This document shows positions 45,296 to 56,834 of a stretch of DNA of 64,000 nucleotides, piece after piece. The translations under genes were made by a program, and so were the position numbers. Source of the stretch: Dicaeum eximium (taxonomy: Eukaryota; Chordata; Aves; Passeriformes; Dicaeidae); the NCBI GenBank assembly GCA_013396995.1, contig VWZP01009168.1, positions 62,001 through 126,000 of the forward strand, given 5' to 3'. The notes under the pieces were generated by a model. That model was given only the letters and a program-made list of their open reading frames with translations, did no database searches and was not told the origin of the DNA. Position 1 is the stretch's first letter, and the number at the start of each line of letters is the position of its first letter.

Positions 45296-48274
45296 TTTAG
45301 ACTGTGGTATTAATTAAGACAGAATCTGCAACAGATTTGACCACAAAGGTGAGAAATCATAGTTGAATCAAGGTAATATGAATTAGCAATTACTTCTGTG
45401 CATTTGAAAACATGTTTTCTTCTGTACCAGATGAATTCCTGATTCATTTCCAGCTGATGGAAATTTTAGCATTTGCTGCAGTAGTGCAAAGATTTCTCCA
45501 TGGTTTTGTTCTCAGGTCCAGTCCCGGGGCAGCAAGGTCTGCTGATACCATTCCACCAGTGAGGATTTTGCTCGAGTTCTCAGTTTCCTGAATACTGTGT
45601 GTGAATGTACTTTTTAAAATTGTCTTTGTTTAATGTGATTACTTTTAGGTTATTTTCTTCTAATTCAATTGCATTTTCTGGACACTCTACTCTACTTAAG
45701 TTACATAACTTTTGTATTGGGCTTTGAAACTTAATCCAGAAGCAGTGGCATTGCAGATATGGTAAATGTAATGTATTTGTCTCAGGGGGATAAGAGAAGC
45801 TTTCCATGTGATAGGGACTAATGAGCTGGAAGTTAAGATGACAGTAAAATGGGAAAATAAAATTACAATATCTCTGGCAAGAGAGTAATGAAAGCAACTC
45901 TTGCACTGCAGCAGGGTGGACTCAAATCTGTGTGTGTCAGCTTTATCTGGCCTTGTGGTGAGTTAAAAAAGCATAAAGACATTGTAAGACTGTAGCATGC
46001 AGAATACAGAAATTTTCCATTTCATATTACTGGAACTAGCACTGGGGAGAAATCTGATTGTTTCACCCCTGTGTTTCCAGTGTGTGGCTGCCTTACAAGA
46101 AGAACAAGCTGGGAACTTCAGAAGATGCTGAGGAATGAGGCACCAGCCCTGAATGGGGGGTGGGAGATGTCCCCTGTGTTAAGGCCTCGATATCAGACTG
46201 GTGTGTACCATGGGCTGACTTACAAAAGCCATGATAAAGTCAAGAAACCCACGTCTCTTCCATTTTTATTCTTCATGACTCTTTTGGATGCTGATTATTT
46301 TTTCTATTCCTTCTTGAAAGCTTTTGGTGTTTTGGGGTTTGTTTTGTTTTGTTTTCTGTTAAACAGCTGGATTTTGTTGTATCCCTGACTGAAAGCAAAG
46401 TCAGTTCAGTCAGGCTGAAATACCAGCAGTCTTGAAGAGAAGGGAATGGCTATTTCACATAGCTGAGGTTGTGTTGCACTGAGCCACAGGGCCATCTGAA
46501 TCAGCCTTCTGCCAGCTTGGGGAATGTAGTTATTGTTACATGGTTTTCTTTGAGTTCCTGGGACAGGGCCATGTACAGACTGAGAGCACTGGCACAGCCC
46601 AGAGGCTGCCTTCGATGTGATATCAAACATTTTTAATGTACATCAACAAGTTGGCTCTGCTTGCTTTCAGTTTTTTGTCTTTGCAGAGCTTCTGTGTGGA
46701 TTCTCCCAGGAATGTTTCCTTAACAAGCAGAGACCAAATTTGGGATATATAATATTAGATGCTTAAATGAGCAACTTCTGGGCCCATTCAGTTCTTACAT
46801 ACTGGTGATCCTGTTCTTCTGAATAAACGTGCAGGGCTGCTTCAAACTGTCTGACTTGAGGGATTTGGTCACAGAAACTTCCAAATACCTTTAAAGTCTA
46901 CTGCTGCCAACAGGAGCTGTGGAAATAAATCACAGAATGCTGTTATGTTGTCCTTCCCTCCTGTGTCCTTCTGGAAATCCTTTTATCTTTTGCATCTTTA
47001 ACTATAAATCTTCCTTTTGGGTATTTCTTTACCTGGTGTCTATTCTACCTGCTGTGTGCACTGTAATGCAGCTGCTCCTGTTTGCCTCACAGTTAAGAGG
47101 GAGAAACACACACCACAAATGGTATAGAAGTGTTTGTTAGGAATATAATGTCTTCCTGTTTTTATATTCCAGTTTCAAATTATTTAAATAAAAAAGCTTA
47201 CACCTTTTAGTAACTATTTTGCAAAGAAATTGGTTTATTGTCTTAATCCATCACTCTTACAGTTCTGAATGGAAGTTTTTCTGACTCCCTGCTAGTTTTT
47301 GACCCACATATAGCAGATGCAGTTTGCCCTGTGCACTTATTTAGATGTTGAGAATTTTTTTGGTGGAGCTGTCACATACTGAAGCACAGTTCTGATTATC
47401 TATTCAGAACCCTGCTGCATCACAGTCTTTTCTGTTGATCTAAAATGTATGATGTGATTGATGCCGTGTGGCGACAACACAATCAACTGCTTAAAATAGC
47501 TGGTCCAAGCTACGTGTCTGTATTCCATGTGTTTACTTCAGGCCTAAGAATTAAATCCTTATCTGATATTTGTCAGTCTTGAAACAGAAAAAGATGGATG
47601 TACACCTTATCAGTAGCTTGAGTGAAGATGAGATTTTTTTCCATGTTTTCCATTCCCAGCACAACCCTGTATTTTTCCAGCCTGTTCTTTTTCTAACGAA
47701 CAGGAGGAAGAAGACAAAAGTGTTGCACAGATCTGCATGTGGTATGAGAATTAGTTTTATGTAAAAACCAACTACTTTCTAGTGGTATAACTGAAGGGCA
47801 GAAGGGACAATGAAGTTTTAACATGAACAGTAACAGGCAGTGGATTTTCAGAAAATTCTTTATAAGGTGAAAGTCATGTAAAGACAGTGACATTTTTAGA
47901 ATTTTGGGTGGTTATGTACTGCAAATATGCAGTACAGAGTTTCTGGGTAGTCCAATCTTCTTGAAATATTTAGTACCTGTCTTGCTTTTTCTTCTACATT
48001 AGCAGTTAATGCCCTCCCTACCTTATTTTGTTGTTGAGGGACCCTCAGCTATCCTTTATCCACATTCTTGTAGCATAAGGACTGCTGATAACCCCAGGCA
48101 TAAAAACATGAGTTGTGTCAGTACTGTGATACCAATTTTTAAGAGAATTTTAGGTTCTTTTTAATGCCTTCTGGTTTTTGACCTAAGTTACCACCTGTAT
48201 ATTGATTTTGTTTTTCTTTTTTATTTTTTGAGGTTGTATCTGAGGTGCGTATTTGGCAAGGTGAAAGGGAGTAT

Positions 48275-48345
48275 TTGCAACTGGCATTATTGCACAGAAA
48301 CTGATATAAACTGGCGTAAAACCACTGATATTGTGGAGTTTGAGA
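48275..48345. repeat. Possible ancient amniote palindromic repeat remnant
   Basis: TATAAACTGGCGTAAAACCA and CTGATATTGTGGAGTTTGAG resemble the TAAACTGGTGTAACTCCA / TGAAGTCAGTGGAGTTAC units of an old repeat found in turtles, crocodilians and birds. Only one short stretch fits, so the call is tentative. The open frame at 48228 to 48548 runs through it. Confidence 0.3.
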
Positions 48346-49596
48346 TTAAAATTATGAAAGTGAAAAGCACTGTTCCACTTCTTTCTGATGTCTCCTTGCA
48401 TCTGATGATCATGCAGCAAGTCACTTTGGTAGTGAAGGTAAACTTGATTTATACACACTTAGGCCATTTACACGGTGTAAGGGAAAATCCTGGCTGGCAC
48501 AGAAAGAAACCCCAGGTTTTTGTGAATAACCCAGCCCACTGTGTGTGAGCTAAAGGCCATCAGGGTGTGTGTGCTCTGGTTCATGGGTGCCATCTGCTGA
48601 CTTGTCCCTGCACCACACAGCACTTGCTGTTGGAAGAAGGAAAGATAATACATGCTAAGGAATGTAGTTTTAAATACCCCACCACTGGAATATTAAATAC
48701 AAAATGCACTTTTTAATCCTTGCTATTTTTGTGGAGTTACAACAACACTGTTCACCCTAAACGTGTTTCTGTTTAATTTCAGCCCTGCAGAATAGTTTTA
48801 CAGAGGAATTATTATTACTATCAGATTTCTTTTGCAATGTTTTTTGCTTATGGTGGACCTAGATTTTAATTTCCTCATTGTATTGTGGCTCAGCACCTGA
48901 GCTCAGCTTCTAGCATTTTATCTTCTACATTTTTGAAGTCTTTCCTCATTCCATGTGTTTATTCCATCTATGGTATCCTGTATATAGCTAGGAAGTCAGA
49001 CTGAAATAATTTGTGTTGTGCTTGCTTGGAAACCTGGTAAAATAGGTTCTGTTGTCCTTTGTGACCATACCAGCAGCACCACCAGGTAAAGTGGTATAAA
49101 TAGGTGACTACCCCTGATTTAGTAACAAAGCTGAAGAAGGGGCAAACTGGAAGAGAACAGTTTAGCTAGATCCTAGAGTAGTTTAGAACCCACTGATTAA
49201 ATTGGTTTTAAAGGCAATTTCTCTTTTGTCTTGCTTGTCATAGTTTTCTTTAAAACCTAAAATAGATTTATTGATTTGAGTCACTCAGCTGAATGTTGGT
49301 GAGTATCTACTGAGAAGGAATTCAATCCTGATAAATATGACATATGTAATGCCATCATCATGGGCTGCTGTAAATCAAATCTTGTTCTGGCAAGGGCTCC
49401 ATCACTATAATGTGAGATTCCAGCTAATCATCAGTCATGGAGCAGCTTTGCTTTCCATGCTTTGGAGAGGAAGCATTACCAAATGATTATTGGTCTATTT
49501 AGGACTTAGGACCCAAATTGTGTATGGGTTTATCTTTCTCTCCTGACCAGGTCACCATTACAATTCCACCTACTGTAGCTGGATGTTGTTGGAAGA

Positions 49597-49975
49597 AATG
49601 GAATCAGAGGGTCATTAAGGTTGGGAAAGACCTCTGCCATCATGGAGTCCAACCATTAACCCAGCACTGCCACGGGCACCACTGATCCACGTCCCCAAAT
49701 GCCACATCCACCTTCCTTTTGAGCACTTCCAGGAAGGGTGATTCCACCAATTCCCTGGGCAGCCTCTTCCAATACCTGGCAACACTTCCAGTGGAGAAAT
49801 GTTTCCGAATATCCAATCCAAACCTTTTCTGGAGAAACTTGAGGCCGTTTTCACTCATTCTTTTGCTTCTGACCTGGGCTGTATTCTCACCTGAATACAG
49901 CCTCCTGTCAGGCACTTGTACAGAGCAAATGTATCCCAGGGATGATTTAAGGCACTTAAGCCTGGCTGTTACAGG
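49597..49975 (-). repeat. CR1 LINE 3' fragment, divergent subfamily
   Basis: Reverse-complement CR1: GGAATCAGAGGGTCATTAAG, TTGGGAAAGACCTCTGCCAT, ATGGAGTCCAACCATTAACC, AATGCCACATCCACCTTCC, CCCTGGGCAGCCTCTTCCAA, TGTTTCCGAATATCCAATCC and AACTTGAGGCCGTTTTCACT. The 191-codon - strand frame at 49640 to 50215 is chance reading through it. Confidence 0.92.
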
Positions 49976-51895
49976 GACCCCCTCATCATTTTTTTTTTTC
50001 GTTTTGGTAAAGTAAAGGAGAAGAAGTACTGTTGCATTAAGATGATTAAAATCTGATCCATGTTTATGCGTATTTATTGTCTTATTTGGCAAAGCCCTAC
50101 TGAAGTATATAGGATTATTTGAAAGCAAGGTAATGCATAAGATGGATAAAGTTTCATCCTGGTTTAGATGAATGGGATCAGCTAAAATATGTAGTAGTAA
50201 ATTATTTAAATACATTTACAGTATTTTTTTGAGCAAAATGACAAGATTGAGTACTTTTGCTTTTCATAGCACAGCCTTGCTAAGGAGACTGTTTTTGGTA
50301 AAAATAACTTGATAAAAAGCTCTACTTTTAACTTTGAATCTTCTAATTTAAGAATATCGCTTGTGCCTTCTCCACTTGACTGCTAAGGGGCGGGGAGAAG
50401 TCTTTGGTATTCTTATCTTTGTGGGGGAGGTGGAATGTCCTCCAGATATGCACAGAAATACTTAGCAGAGCTAATTGGTGCCTAATGGGTACAGTCACTG
50501 TCTAATGTGAAAAGGTAGGTAATGAATGGACTGAAGAGAATGCTTCCTGAAATATTTGAATACATCAGTACTTTTAAATGCATAAAACATAAGGAAAAAA
50601 AAAGTATAATTTTCAAGTCTTGTGAATAGTACTGATCTCTTTGATGTGATTATTGATTATCTTAAGTGTGTTAGGACTGTGATGCTTGATTAGTACAGCA
50701 CCTAATATAATGTCCTAGACCCTAGAGGAATAAACACAACCAAAATGAATAATGTAATGTTAGAGATACCAGGAAAAGGTTTTTTAGGTAGATATGACTC
50801 ATGTCCCTCTAATACCTTAAGTAATCTTGGTGATATCATGTCATTTATGCAACTTGGACTTTTCAATTAATTCTAAGCCAGAACATTTAATTATGAACTT
50901 CCTGCTCTAAGGTAATAACTAAAAATTACCTTTCTTTGCTGTGTGTAGGCAAAAAATTAGCATAATATGTTTGCATGAACTGAGTGTGATGATTAGCTTT
51001 TTTGTATTTTGAATATGTAAGAGCAGATAATAAACCTTCCTGCCAGTTGAATTTTTTTTTGCTCTCTGTTTTCTGCATTGCATGTGCATATGCACATAGC
51101 GTGTGTGCAACCTTCAGGAAAATAATTCTGATGTGGAAGGTCACTGTGATTTTTTTGGACTAGCAGAACAGCCAGGTAATTTTAAGAACAGCAGTAGGAA
51201 GTCTGCTTGCCAGATTTCAAACAAACATGTTGCTGGAGCAGCTTAAGCAACTCAGACTGCGCACAAGAAATTTTTTAGGTAGAGAGACAACTCATCACTG
51301 TAAGAGTTACTGTTTTATTTGCAAAACAGTTTTCTCAAACTGGAATTCAACCCTTTATACATACTATTTCTCTTGGCAATGGTGGAAGATCCTATAGGCC
51401 AACTAAGTAAAGGATGGCTTTACATGCTCAGAAGCCATTGTGATGAGTTATATTGTAATTAAAAGTTTGGGTAAATGTAGTGAGGTATTTAAAACGTGCT
51501 TATAGTGATATTTAAGTGGTAGTCAAGGAGGAGTCAACAGAGATTTGTCAGACAAAAGAGAGATTCTTCTCTAAGCTCTTGGCAATACAAAGTATATTGT
51601 ATTATTTGACTTTGAATTTAACTTCTCTCTCTACTTCAGGTTTTTTGAGTCTCCAAGTAAGCAGACCTCCCTGCTTCTCCTCATGTATGTTATAATTAAA
51701 AACCTGTAATGAGAAGGTCTGAAACAAACACACTTCTTTTTGAGTCTGAGAGTGGTAACATGTCCCTGAGTAGAATGGGAAGTGTTTTATTTGGTGCATC
51801 TATGTGTAACAGGCTAAGGTATTCTTTGTCCTCACCAGGAGTGTTTGTTCCCAAAATTACTGTCCTGAGCAATTAAGTTCCTGCATTGTGTCTTC

Positions 51896-52160
51896 ATGGG
51901 ATCACAGATCCACAGGATTGGAAGGGATCTCTGGAGGCCATCTGGTCCAGCCTCTGCCTCCAAGTTTAGGACTGTTGCCAACAGCTGTTAAGGTCAACTC
52001 TGACTTTTTTTCATCAGCTCGTGAAAACCTCCACATAACTCCACGGCCTCCCTGGGCAAATGACATCTGTATAACCCTTCAACTGATTTTTTTTCTTTTA
52101 ACAGAAGCCTTTGCCCCTTCTTTACTATTTTACTATCATTTGCACTTTCAGCACATTTGC
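51896..52160 (-). repeat. CR1 LINE 3' fragment, degraded
   Basis: Reverse-complement CR1: GGGATCACAGATCCACAGGA, TTGGAAGGGATCTCTGGAGG, CCATCTGGTCCAGCCTCTGC, then a more eroded stretch including ATAACTCCACGGCCTCCCTG and CTTTTAACAGAAGCC. The 5' limit is approximate. Confidence 0.8.
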
Positions 52161-52849
52161 AATTTGCCTTGTTGCCCAGAGTGCAAGAGATACTGAGCAG
52201 TCTGTGCCCTGATACTGTCCCTTGTGATATTCACCTGTTTTTTTTTGTCAAATGGATGTCGAGCACTTGATAACTAGTGTTCCAGGCTGCCAGTTCAGCA
52301 AGTTCTCCACTCATTTTCAAAGTCTGATCATGCAGCCCATACTCCCTCAACTCACAGATGAGATTATTGGGTCACGATTTAGATAAGTCAGTCTTAGCCA
52401 AAGCTCTTTAAAGTGCTTAAGAAACAGGTGATATTTGAAGAATTTGAAGTATTTGGTAGAGATTTGGTAGGAGAAAGGTGAAGAGGAAGAAACCTGCAGT
52501 GCAACAGTTTTGGTAAGACAGAAGCAGGAGCTGCAGAGACACTGGGAAGGGACTTCCCAGGGAATCAGAGAACACGTTGAGTTTCCTGCAGTGCAGGAAG
52601 ACACTTTATTGCTGGATGGAAAGCCCCCCACAGGGTAGCCCTTCTATCTCTGAGGATGCAGCAGACAGAGGTAAATTTACTTCCAGCTGAGTTTCATTTC
52701 TGTTTTCTCACTGTGAGGCTTCTGTTATTTTAACGTGTTCAGACTCCAGTCTTCAGTCACAGGAAACTGCATCGTGTGCTACGTCAGCAGGAGCAGAGCC
52801 AGCAGCTGAAGGAGGTGACTTATTTTATTTATGGTGAAGCAATATCTGA

Positions 52850-53312
52850 GATAGCATGCCCTGTTTTGGGCTTCTGAATACAAAAATGTAGACAAGCTGG
52901 AGAGAAACTCTGAAGGGGAGCATATAATGAGGAAACCCTTTGTATGGGGTTTGGTTTGTTCAGCAAGAATAAGACTTTGGAGGGACCTAATTGTCCTCTG
53001 CCACCATGTGAGTGTAGAGAAGAGACAGCCAGACTTTTCTTGCATGTGCACCATGAAAGGAGAGAAGGCAGTAAATAAACCCAGTCAGAATTTCCCACCT
53101 CAAAACTTCCAAGGAAAAAGTAGTTCTCACAATGGGTAAGCACTGAATCAAGCTGCTAAAGGAGGCTGAGGGACTTCCATTATTGGAAGATTTTTTTGGA
53201 AGTTGACTGAACAGGGCCCTGAGCAATCTGACTTGATCTTGAAGCTCTCTGTGCCTTGAGTAGGAAGTTGCACCAGATGATCTCCAGAGGTCTTTTCCAA
53301 GGTAGATTATTT
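52850..53312 (+). repeat. CR1 LINE 3' fragment, old and interrupted
   Basis: A + strand CR1 remnant. GGTTTGTTCAGCAAGAATAA and GACTTTGGAGGGACCTAATT match the CR1 stretch CAGCCTGGAGAAGAGAAG...GGAGGGACCTCATTG. The 3' part has TTGCACCAGATGATCTCC and AGAGGTCTTTTCCAAGG. It is poorly conserved in between. Confidence 0.7.
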
Positions 53313-54242
53313 TGCTGGCCTATAAGACATATGTTTACATGGCAGTTTATTGGAGTGTCTTGGAAACCTGTGTGGGTTTAGGTACATGTCTGGTTTTTGT
53401 CCTTTGAATTTTGAAGGTTGTTCAGCAAAGTCAGTAATTTCTTTGTGCTGTGTTTCTCGTCAAGTTTTGTAACAGCATTTAATCCTTCCATGTGAAGACT
53501 GACATCTACTGAAGAAAACTGATTTCATTGAGCCTGGTGTCAGCATATTTCATGTCTGATTTGCAAATGTAGAGTTTCCTTGTGTATAACGTGCCATAGA
53601 TGAAATTTGGGTGATTTCAGGCCTCTTAAAATCCTACTTTTATTTGGATGTGTTCCTGGCCCTTCTGTTCATTGTTGTTACCACAAATCAGAAGTTCTAA
53701 TACTTAGTGTTCCTTCCTGCATGACTGGGAAGAAGTGGAAATTAGATCAACATTCTGACACCAACCTTATCTTTCCTGCACTGATTAAATTCAATATTTT
53801 TTCCACATAATGGTGGCCAAATACCCTGTGCTGAAGTTCTTACTTTCTGACAACCTCTGCTAAAGAAAGCTATCTCTGGACTGAGATCTTGCCACAGTGG
53901 GTCTGTTGTATTTGTGTGTGGATGTGGTGTTTCAGACTCTTTTTTAACCTAGTTTAGTGTTCTCTGGATTGAGCGTGCCTGGAATGCCTCTTCCACTTCA
54001 GTTTTGTTCCAAGAAATCCAGTTTGCACACTCAGTCTGAGCACTGGTGTGGAACAAAGTGTGATAGGTGAGGGTTGTCAGGAGATTTGCTTCAAAAGCAC
54101 AATCCTGGTCTGAACTAAATGCAAATATAGTTGCACCTATAAAATACTGTTGTGTATGTGAAATGTATGGTAGTTGAGATTTTTCTTACCTGCTTGTGGA
54201 TGCTTAAAACTTATTCCTGGGGCCATATATAGCATGAGCCTA

Positions 54243-54386
54243 TNTGAAGAGGTGGTAATTTCACCTTCCAATCACACTTCTTTTACAGAGTTCCATAAAT
54301 ACTAGAACTCACAATAAACGCTCTCTTCTTTTGTCCTGAGATTCGTCTCGTGTCCTTTTGTCTGTGTCGCTCCTGATATAGTGACA
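54243..54386 (+). mobile_element. Very short solo LTR-like element with 6-bp target duplication
   Basis: A 144-bp segment flanked by perfect direct repeats AGCCTA (54237 to 54242 and 54387 to 54392). It starts T-N-T-G, where the N is undetermined; if that base is G the element has canonical TG...CA ends. It ends GTGACA. Internally it holds a TATA-like CCATAAATAC, then AATAAA at about 54313 and a CG-bearing segment (TTCGTCTCGTGTCC, GTGTCGCTCC), in the order promoter, poly(A) signal, U5. A 6-bp duplication suits beta- or alpha-type retroviral integration. It carries no coding sequence. The N may hide lost sequence. Confidence 0.5.
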
Positions 54387-54669
54387 AGCCTAAGTGATGT
54401 AAACTCTCTCAAACATTTTAAAAGAAAAATACATTTTTGATAACAAGTGACTACCACATTACCATGGATTGTATTTTAATCTTTACACATCTGTGTTGTG
54501 AAGCTACTGAGCAGCCATCTGCAAATGTGATGTGCTAGGGTGTGCTTAGCTGAATTTCAGATGTGGAGAGAGAAAATAGCAGAGGGAACAGAAAGGCAAA
54601 TAATGGGAGCGGGGAAAAAAGTTAAATGTAGGGTTTGGTTTCTTCCTTAAATTATAGTGTGAAATGTTA

Positions 54670-54852
54670 AATATATGGAAAGTCATGCCTGATGAACCTG
54701 ATGATGGTCTGTGCTGAAGTGATGACCTCAATGGATGAGGGCAGAGCAGTAGATACACTTTATCCTGACTTTAGGTCTCTTGGCATGTCCCCTGTACTAT
54801 CCCCATGCACAAACTACTGAAGTAGGTACTGGATGAGCAGACAGTGAGGAGG
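54670..54852 (+). pseudogene. Fossil CR1 reverse-transcriptase fragment, left part
   Basis: The nucleotide words GTCATGCCTGATGAACCTGA, GGATGAGGGCAGAGCAGTAG, ATACACTTTATCCTGACTTT and CTGGATGAGCAGACAGTGAG follow the CR1 ORF2 stretch that encodes the LDFSKAFDTVSH-type reverse-transcriptase motif. Several indels and substitutions show it is dead. It stops exactly at the LTR insertion and resumes at 56385. Confidence 0.65.
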
Positions 54853-56379
54853 TGTAGTGGGTCTAGTGCTGCTCAAATGCCACTGCACCCACTAGAATTA
54901 TTTACTCATTTTCTGCTGCAAGATAAGGATTGTGAGGAGAGCAAAGCAGGTTCAAAACTCTAAAGGGTATAGAGAAAACTTTATTAACAGAACTGAAAGA
55001 AAAATAATAAATCAGAATAAACCTTCAGAACACTTCTCTTCCCCCCAACTCCTCTTTCTTTTCTCTCTGACAATGTAAAGAGACAAAATTTGGTATTTTC
55101 AGTCAGTTTACCACTTCTGAAATAATCTTTCTTCAGTTCACTTAGGGAGAGGAGTCTTTCTTGCCATGCCATGGAGACTTTTCCACAAGGAACAGTTCTC
55201 TCGTGGTTTTAATTTTCACAAATCTCATCTGCCCAGAAATCTGCAATCATGAAGTCCCTCCCACGGTTTGGTGGTCTTCCCACAACTACCACCATGGGTC
55301 ATTTCAGCTTATTGAGTGTAATTTTAAGGATGAACTGTTCTAGTATAGAAACAAAAGTTCTCTTCTTTTATCTCTGGGAACAGAGGTCTTCTTCTGTCCC
55401 TGGGACAAGGCTTCTCATCTCTCTCAGTTCAAGCTTCTCATTGGATCAAAGCTACTTCAACATCTGCTTGCTTCAACACTGGTGCCTCTGCTCACGGCTG
55501 TGGCTAGAATGCTACATCCCCCCAGTGCATGCCACAGGTTACAGGGGGGGAAAAAAAGTCTGATGTATCAATTATATCTTCACCATAGCCTAACAAGAGA
55601 ATTTCAGCCAAGACTAAGGCATCTCTTCGTTCTCCTCCCATCTGGGATTTGACTCCTTCCCCGACCTCGGTGTCTTCATGTTGTTTTCTCTACGTGTCTT
55701 CACCCTTTCGTTTTCTCTCACTCGAGACAGGATTGATGTCTGCAAGTTTCATCTGTGTACTAAAGAGTTACTATCTCGCCTGGGCCTGCGGATGGCCAGC
55801 GCTGTGTGCGGGCCGGTGGCCGCTCTGGCTGCTCGGCTGTTTTCTGGCCCCGGCTGCGGTCTGTTCCAGCCGCGGGTTCGCTTTCTGTGCCGGGCTACAG
55901 GGTTGCCTCTGTTCTCAGCCGCCTGATTTTCCGCGGTGCCAGCAGGGATGGCTCGGCCAGCTCACGGCCAGAGCGGGGCCTGGCCCGGCTGCACCCAAAC
56001 CCCAGCGGAGCCGGCCTGGCCCGGCTGCACCCAAACCCGAGCGGAGCCGGCTGCGGCTGGAACTTGGCGGCGGCAGAATCGCAGCCGAGCCGTGCCGCGG
56101 GCAGACCTGGCCACGCAGCAAAGCCCGGCTTGTCCAGTCACCTGCTCCAAGGCAGGAAGCAAGAGAGTTTTTCCTGGCATTTGTTTGTCTTTAAATGTGA
56201 TGTCACAGAGGCGTATTTAGCCCTCTTAAGTGGTTTAACAGGGTGTCAAGATTCAAAACTAGCCAGGTGATTGGTTCTGTCAGGTCCAAAGGAAGCTGCC
56301 AAGATCCTTGCAGGGAATCACTTCCGTAGCTCGTGGACTTTTTCCTTAACTAAAAACTAAACTATGTTAAACCGCAACA
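54853..56379 (-). mobile_element. Solo LTR (1527 bp) of an endogenous retrovirus, inserted into CR1
   Basis: The segment begins TGTAGTGGGTC and ends AAACCGCAACA (TG...CA), and is flanked by the perfect 5-bp repeat GGAGG (54848 to 54852 and 56380 to 56384). CR1 reverse-transcriptase sequence stops on one side and resumes on the other. There is no gag, pol or env, so it is a solo LTR left by recombination. Orientation - is favoured: read that way it opens TGTTGCGGTTTAAC, like a common bird LTR end, and has an AATAAA (complement of 54980 to 54985) 127 bases from its 3' end, as expected for R-U5. A CpG-rich core lies at 55790 to 56110. The 181-codon + frame at 55649 to 56194 reads across this core and is not considered a gene. 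Confidence 0.75.
55979..56050. repeat. 36-bp tandem duplication inside the solo LTR
   Basis: Two copies of a GC-rich unit starting CCTGGCCCGGCTGCACCC and ending GCGGAGCCGG, 55979 to 56014 and 56015 to 56050, with one mismatch. Repeated U3 elements of this size are common in retroviral LTR enhancers. Confidence 0.9.
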
Positions 56380-56834
56380 GGAGGATTGAAAAGTGGCTCA
56401 GCTGCTGAGATAAAAGTTTTGAGATCAGCAACACAAAGTCCAGCTGGAGGTCAGACATCGATGGTGCACCCTTAGAGTTGCTGCTAGGGCCAGTGCTGTG
56501 CATAAGCATCTCGTGTAGAAGAGTGAAGAAGCTGAATCCAGACTCTACTCAGTGGTGTTCAGTGAAAAGAAATACACTGGAAACAAACTGAAAAAAAGGA
56601 AAGTTAATTTAAACATTAAAAAAAATACAATAAAACTTTCTTTTTATAATAATGTGGTCAAGTGTTAACACAGTTTGCCTAGACAGACTGTGGACTCAGT
56701 CTTTGGAAATACTCGAATCCTGACTAGGCATGACCCTGAGCAACCTGCTTTAGTTGGACCCTGCACAGAGCAGGGCGTTGAACTAAATGATCTCCAGACT
56801 TGCCCTTCAGCTGCAGCTATTCCCTGATTCTTAC
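56380..56834 (+). repeat. CR1 fragment, right part (reverse transcriptase to 3' end)
   Basis: Continues the left part: GGAGGATTGAAAAGTGGCTC, AGCAACACAAAGTCCAGCTG, GAGGTCAGACATCGATGGTG, GGGCCAGTGCTG, then after a deletion CAGACTCTACTCAGTGGTG, and the 3' end TGAACTAAATGATCTCCAGA with a CTGATTCTT tail. The missing middle shows internal deletion before or after the LTR arrived. Confidence 0.65.

Noticed and set aside
46337..46356. (TTTTG)n microsatellite
   Set aside because: Only about four imperfect units; too short to list as a repeat of note.
49640..50215. 191-codon - strand open frame
   Set aside because: The second half reads through a CR1 3' UTR copy, which is non-coding; the rest has no recognisable similarity.
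55649..56270. 181- and 154-codon open frames overlapping on the + strand
   Set aside because: They lie inside the solo LTR's GC-rich core and its tandem duplication. No retroviral or cellular protein signature is visible.
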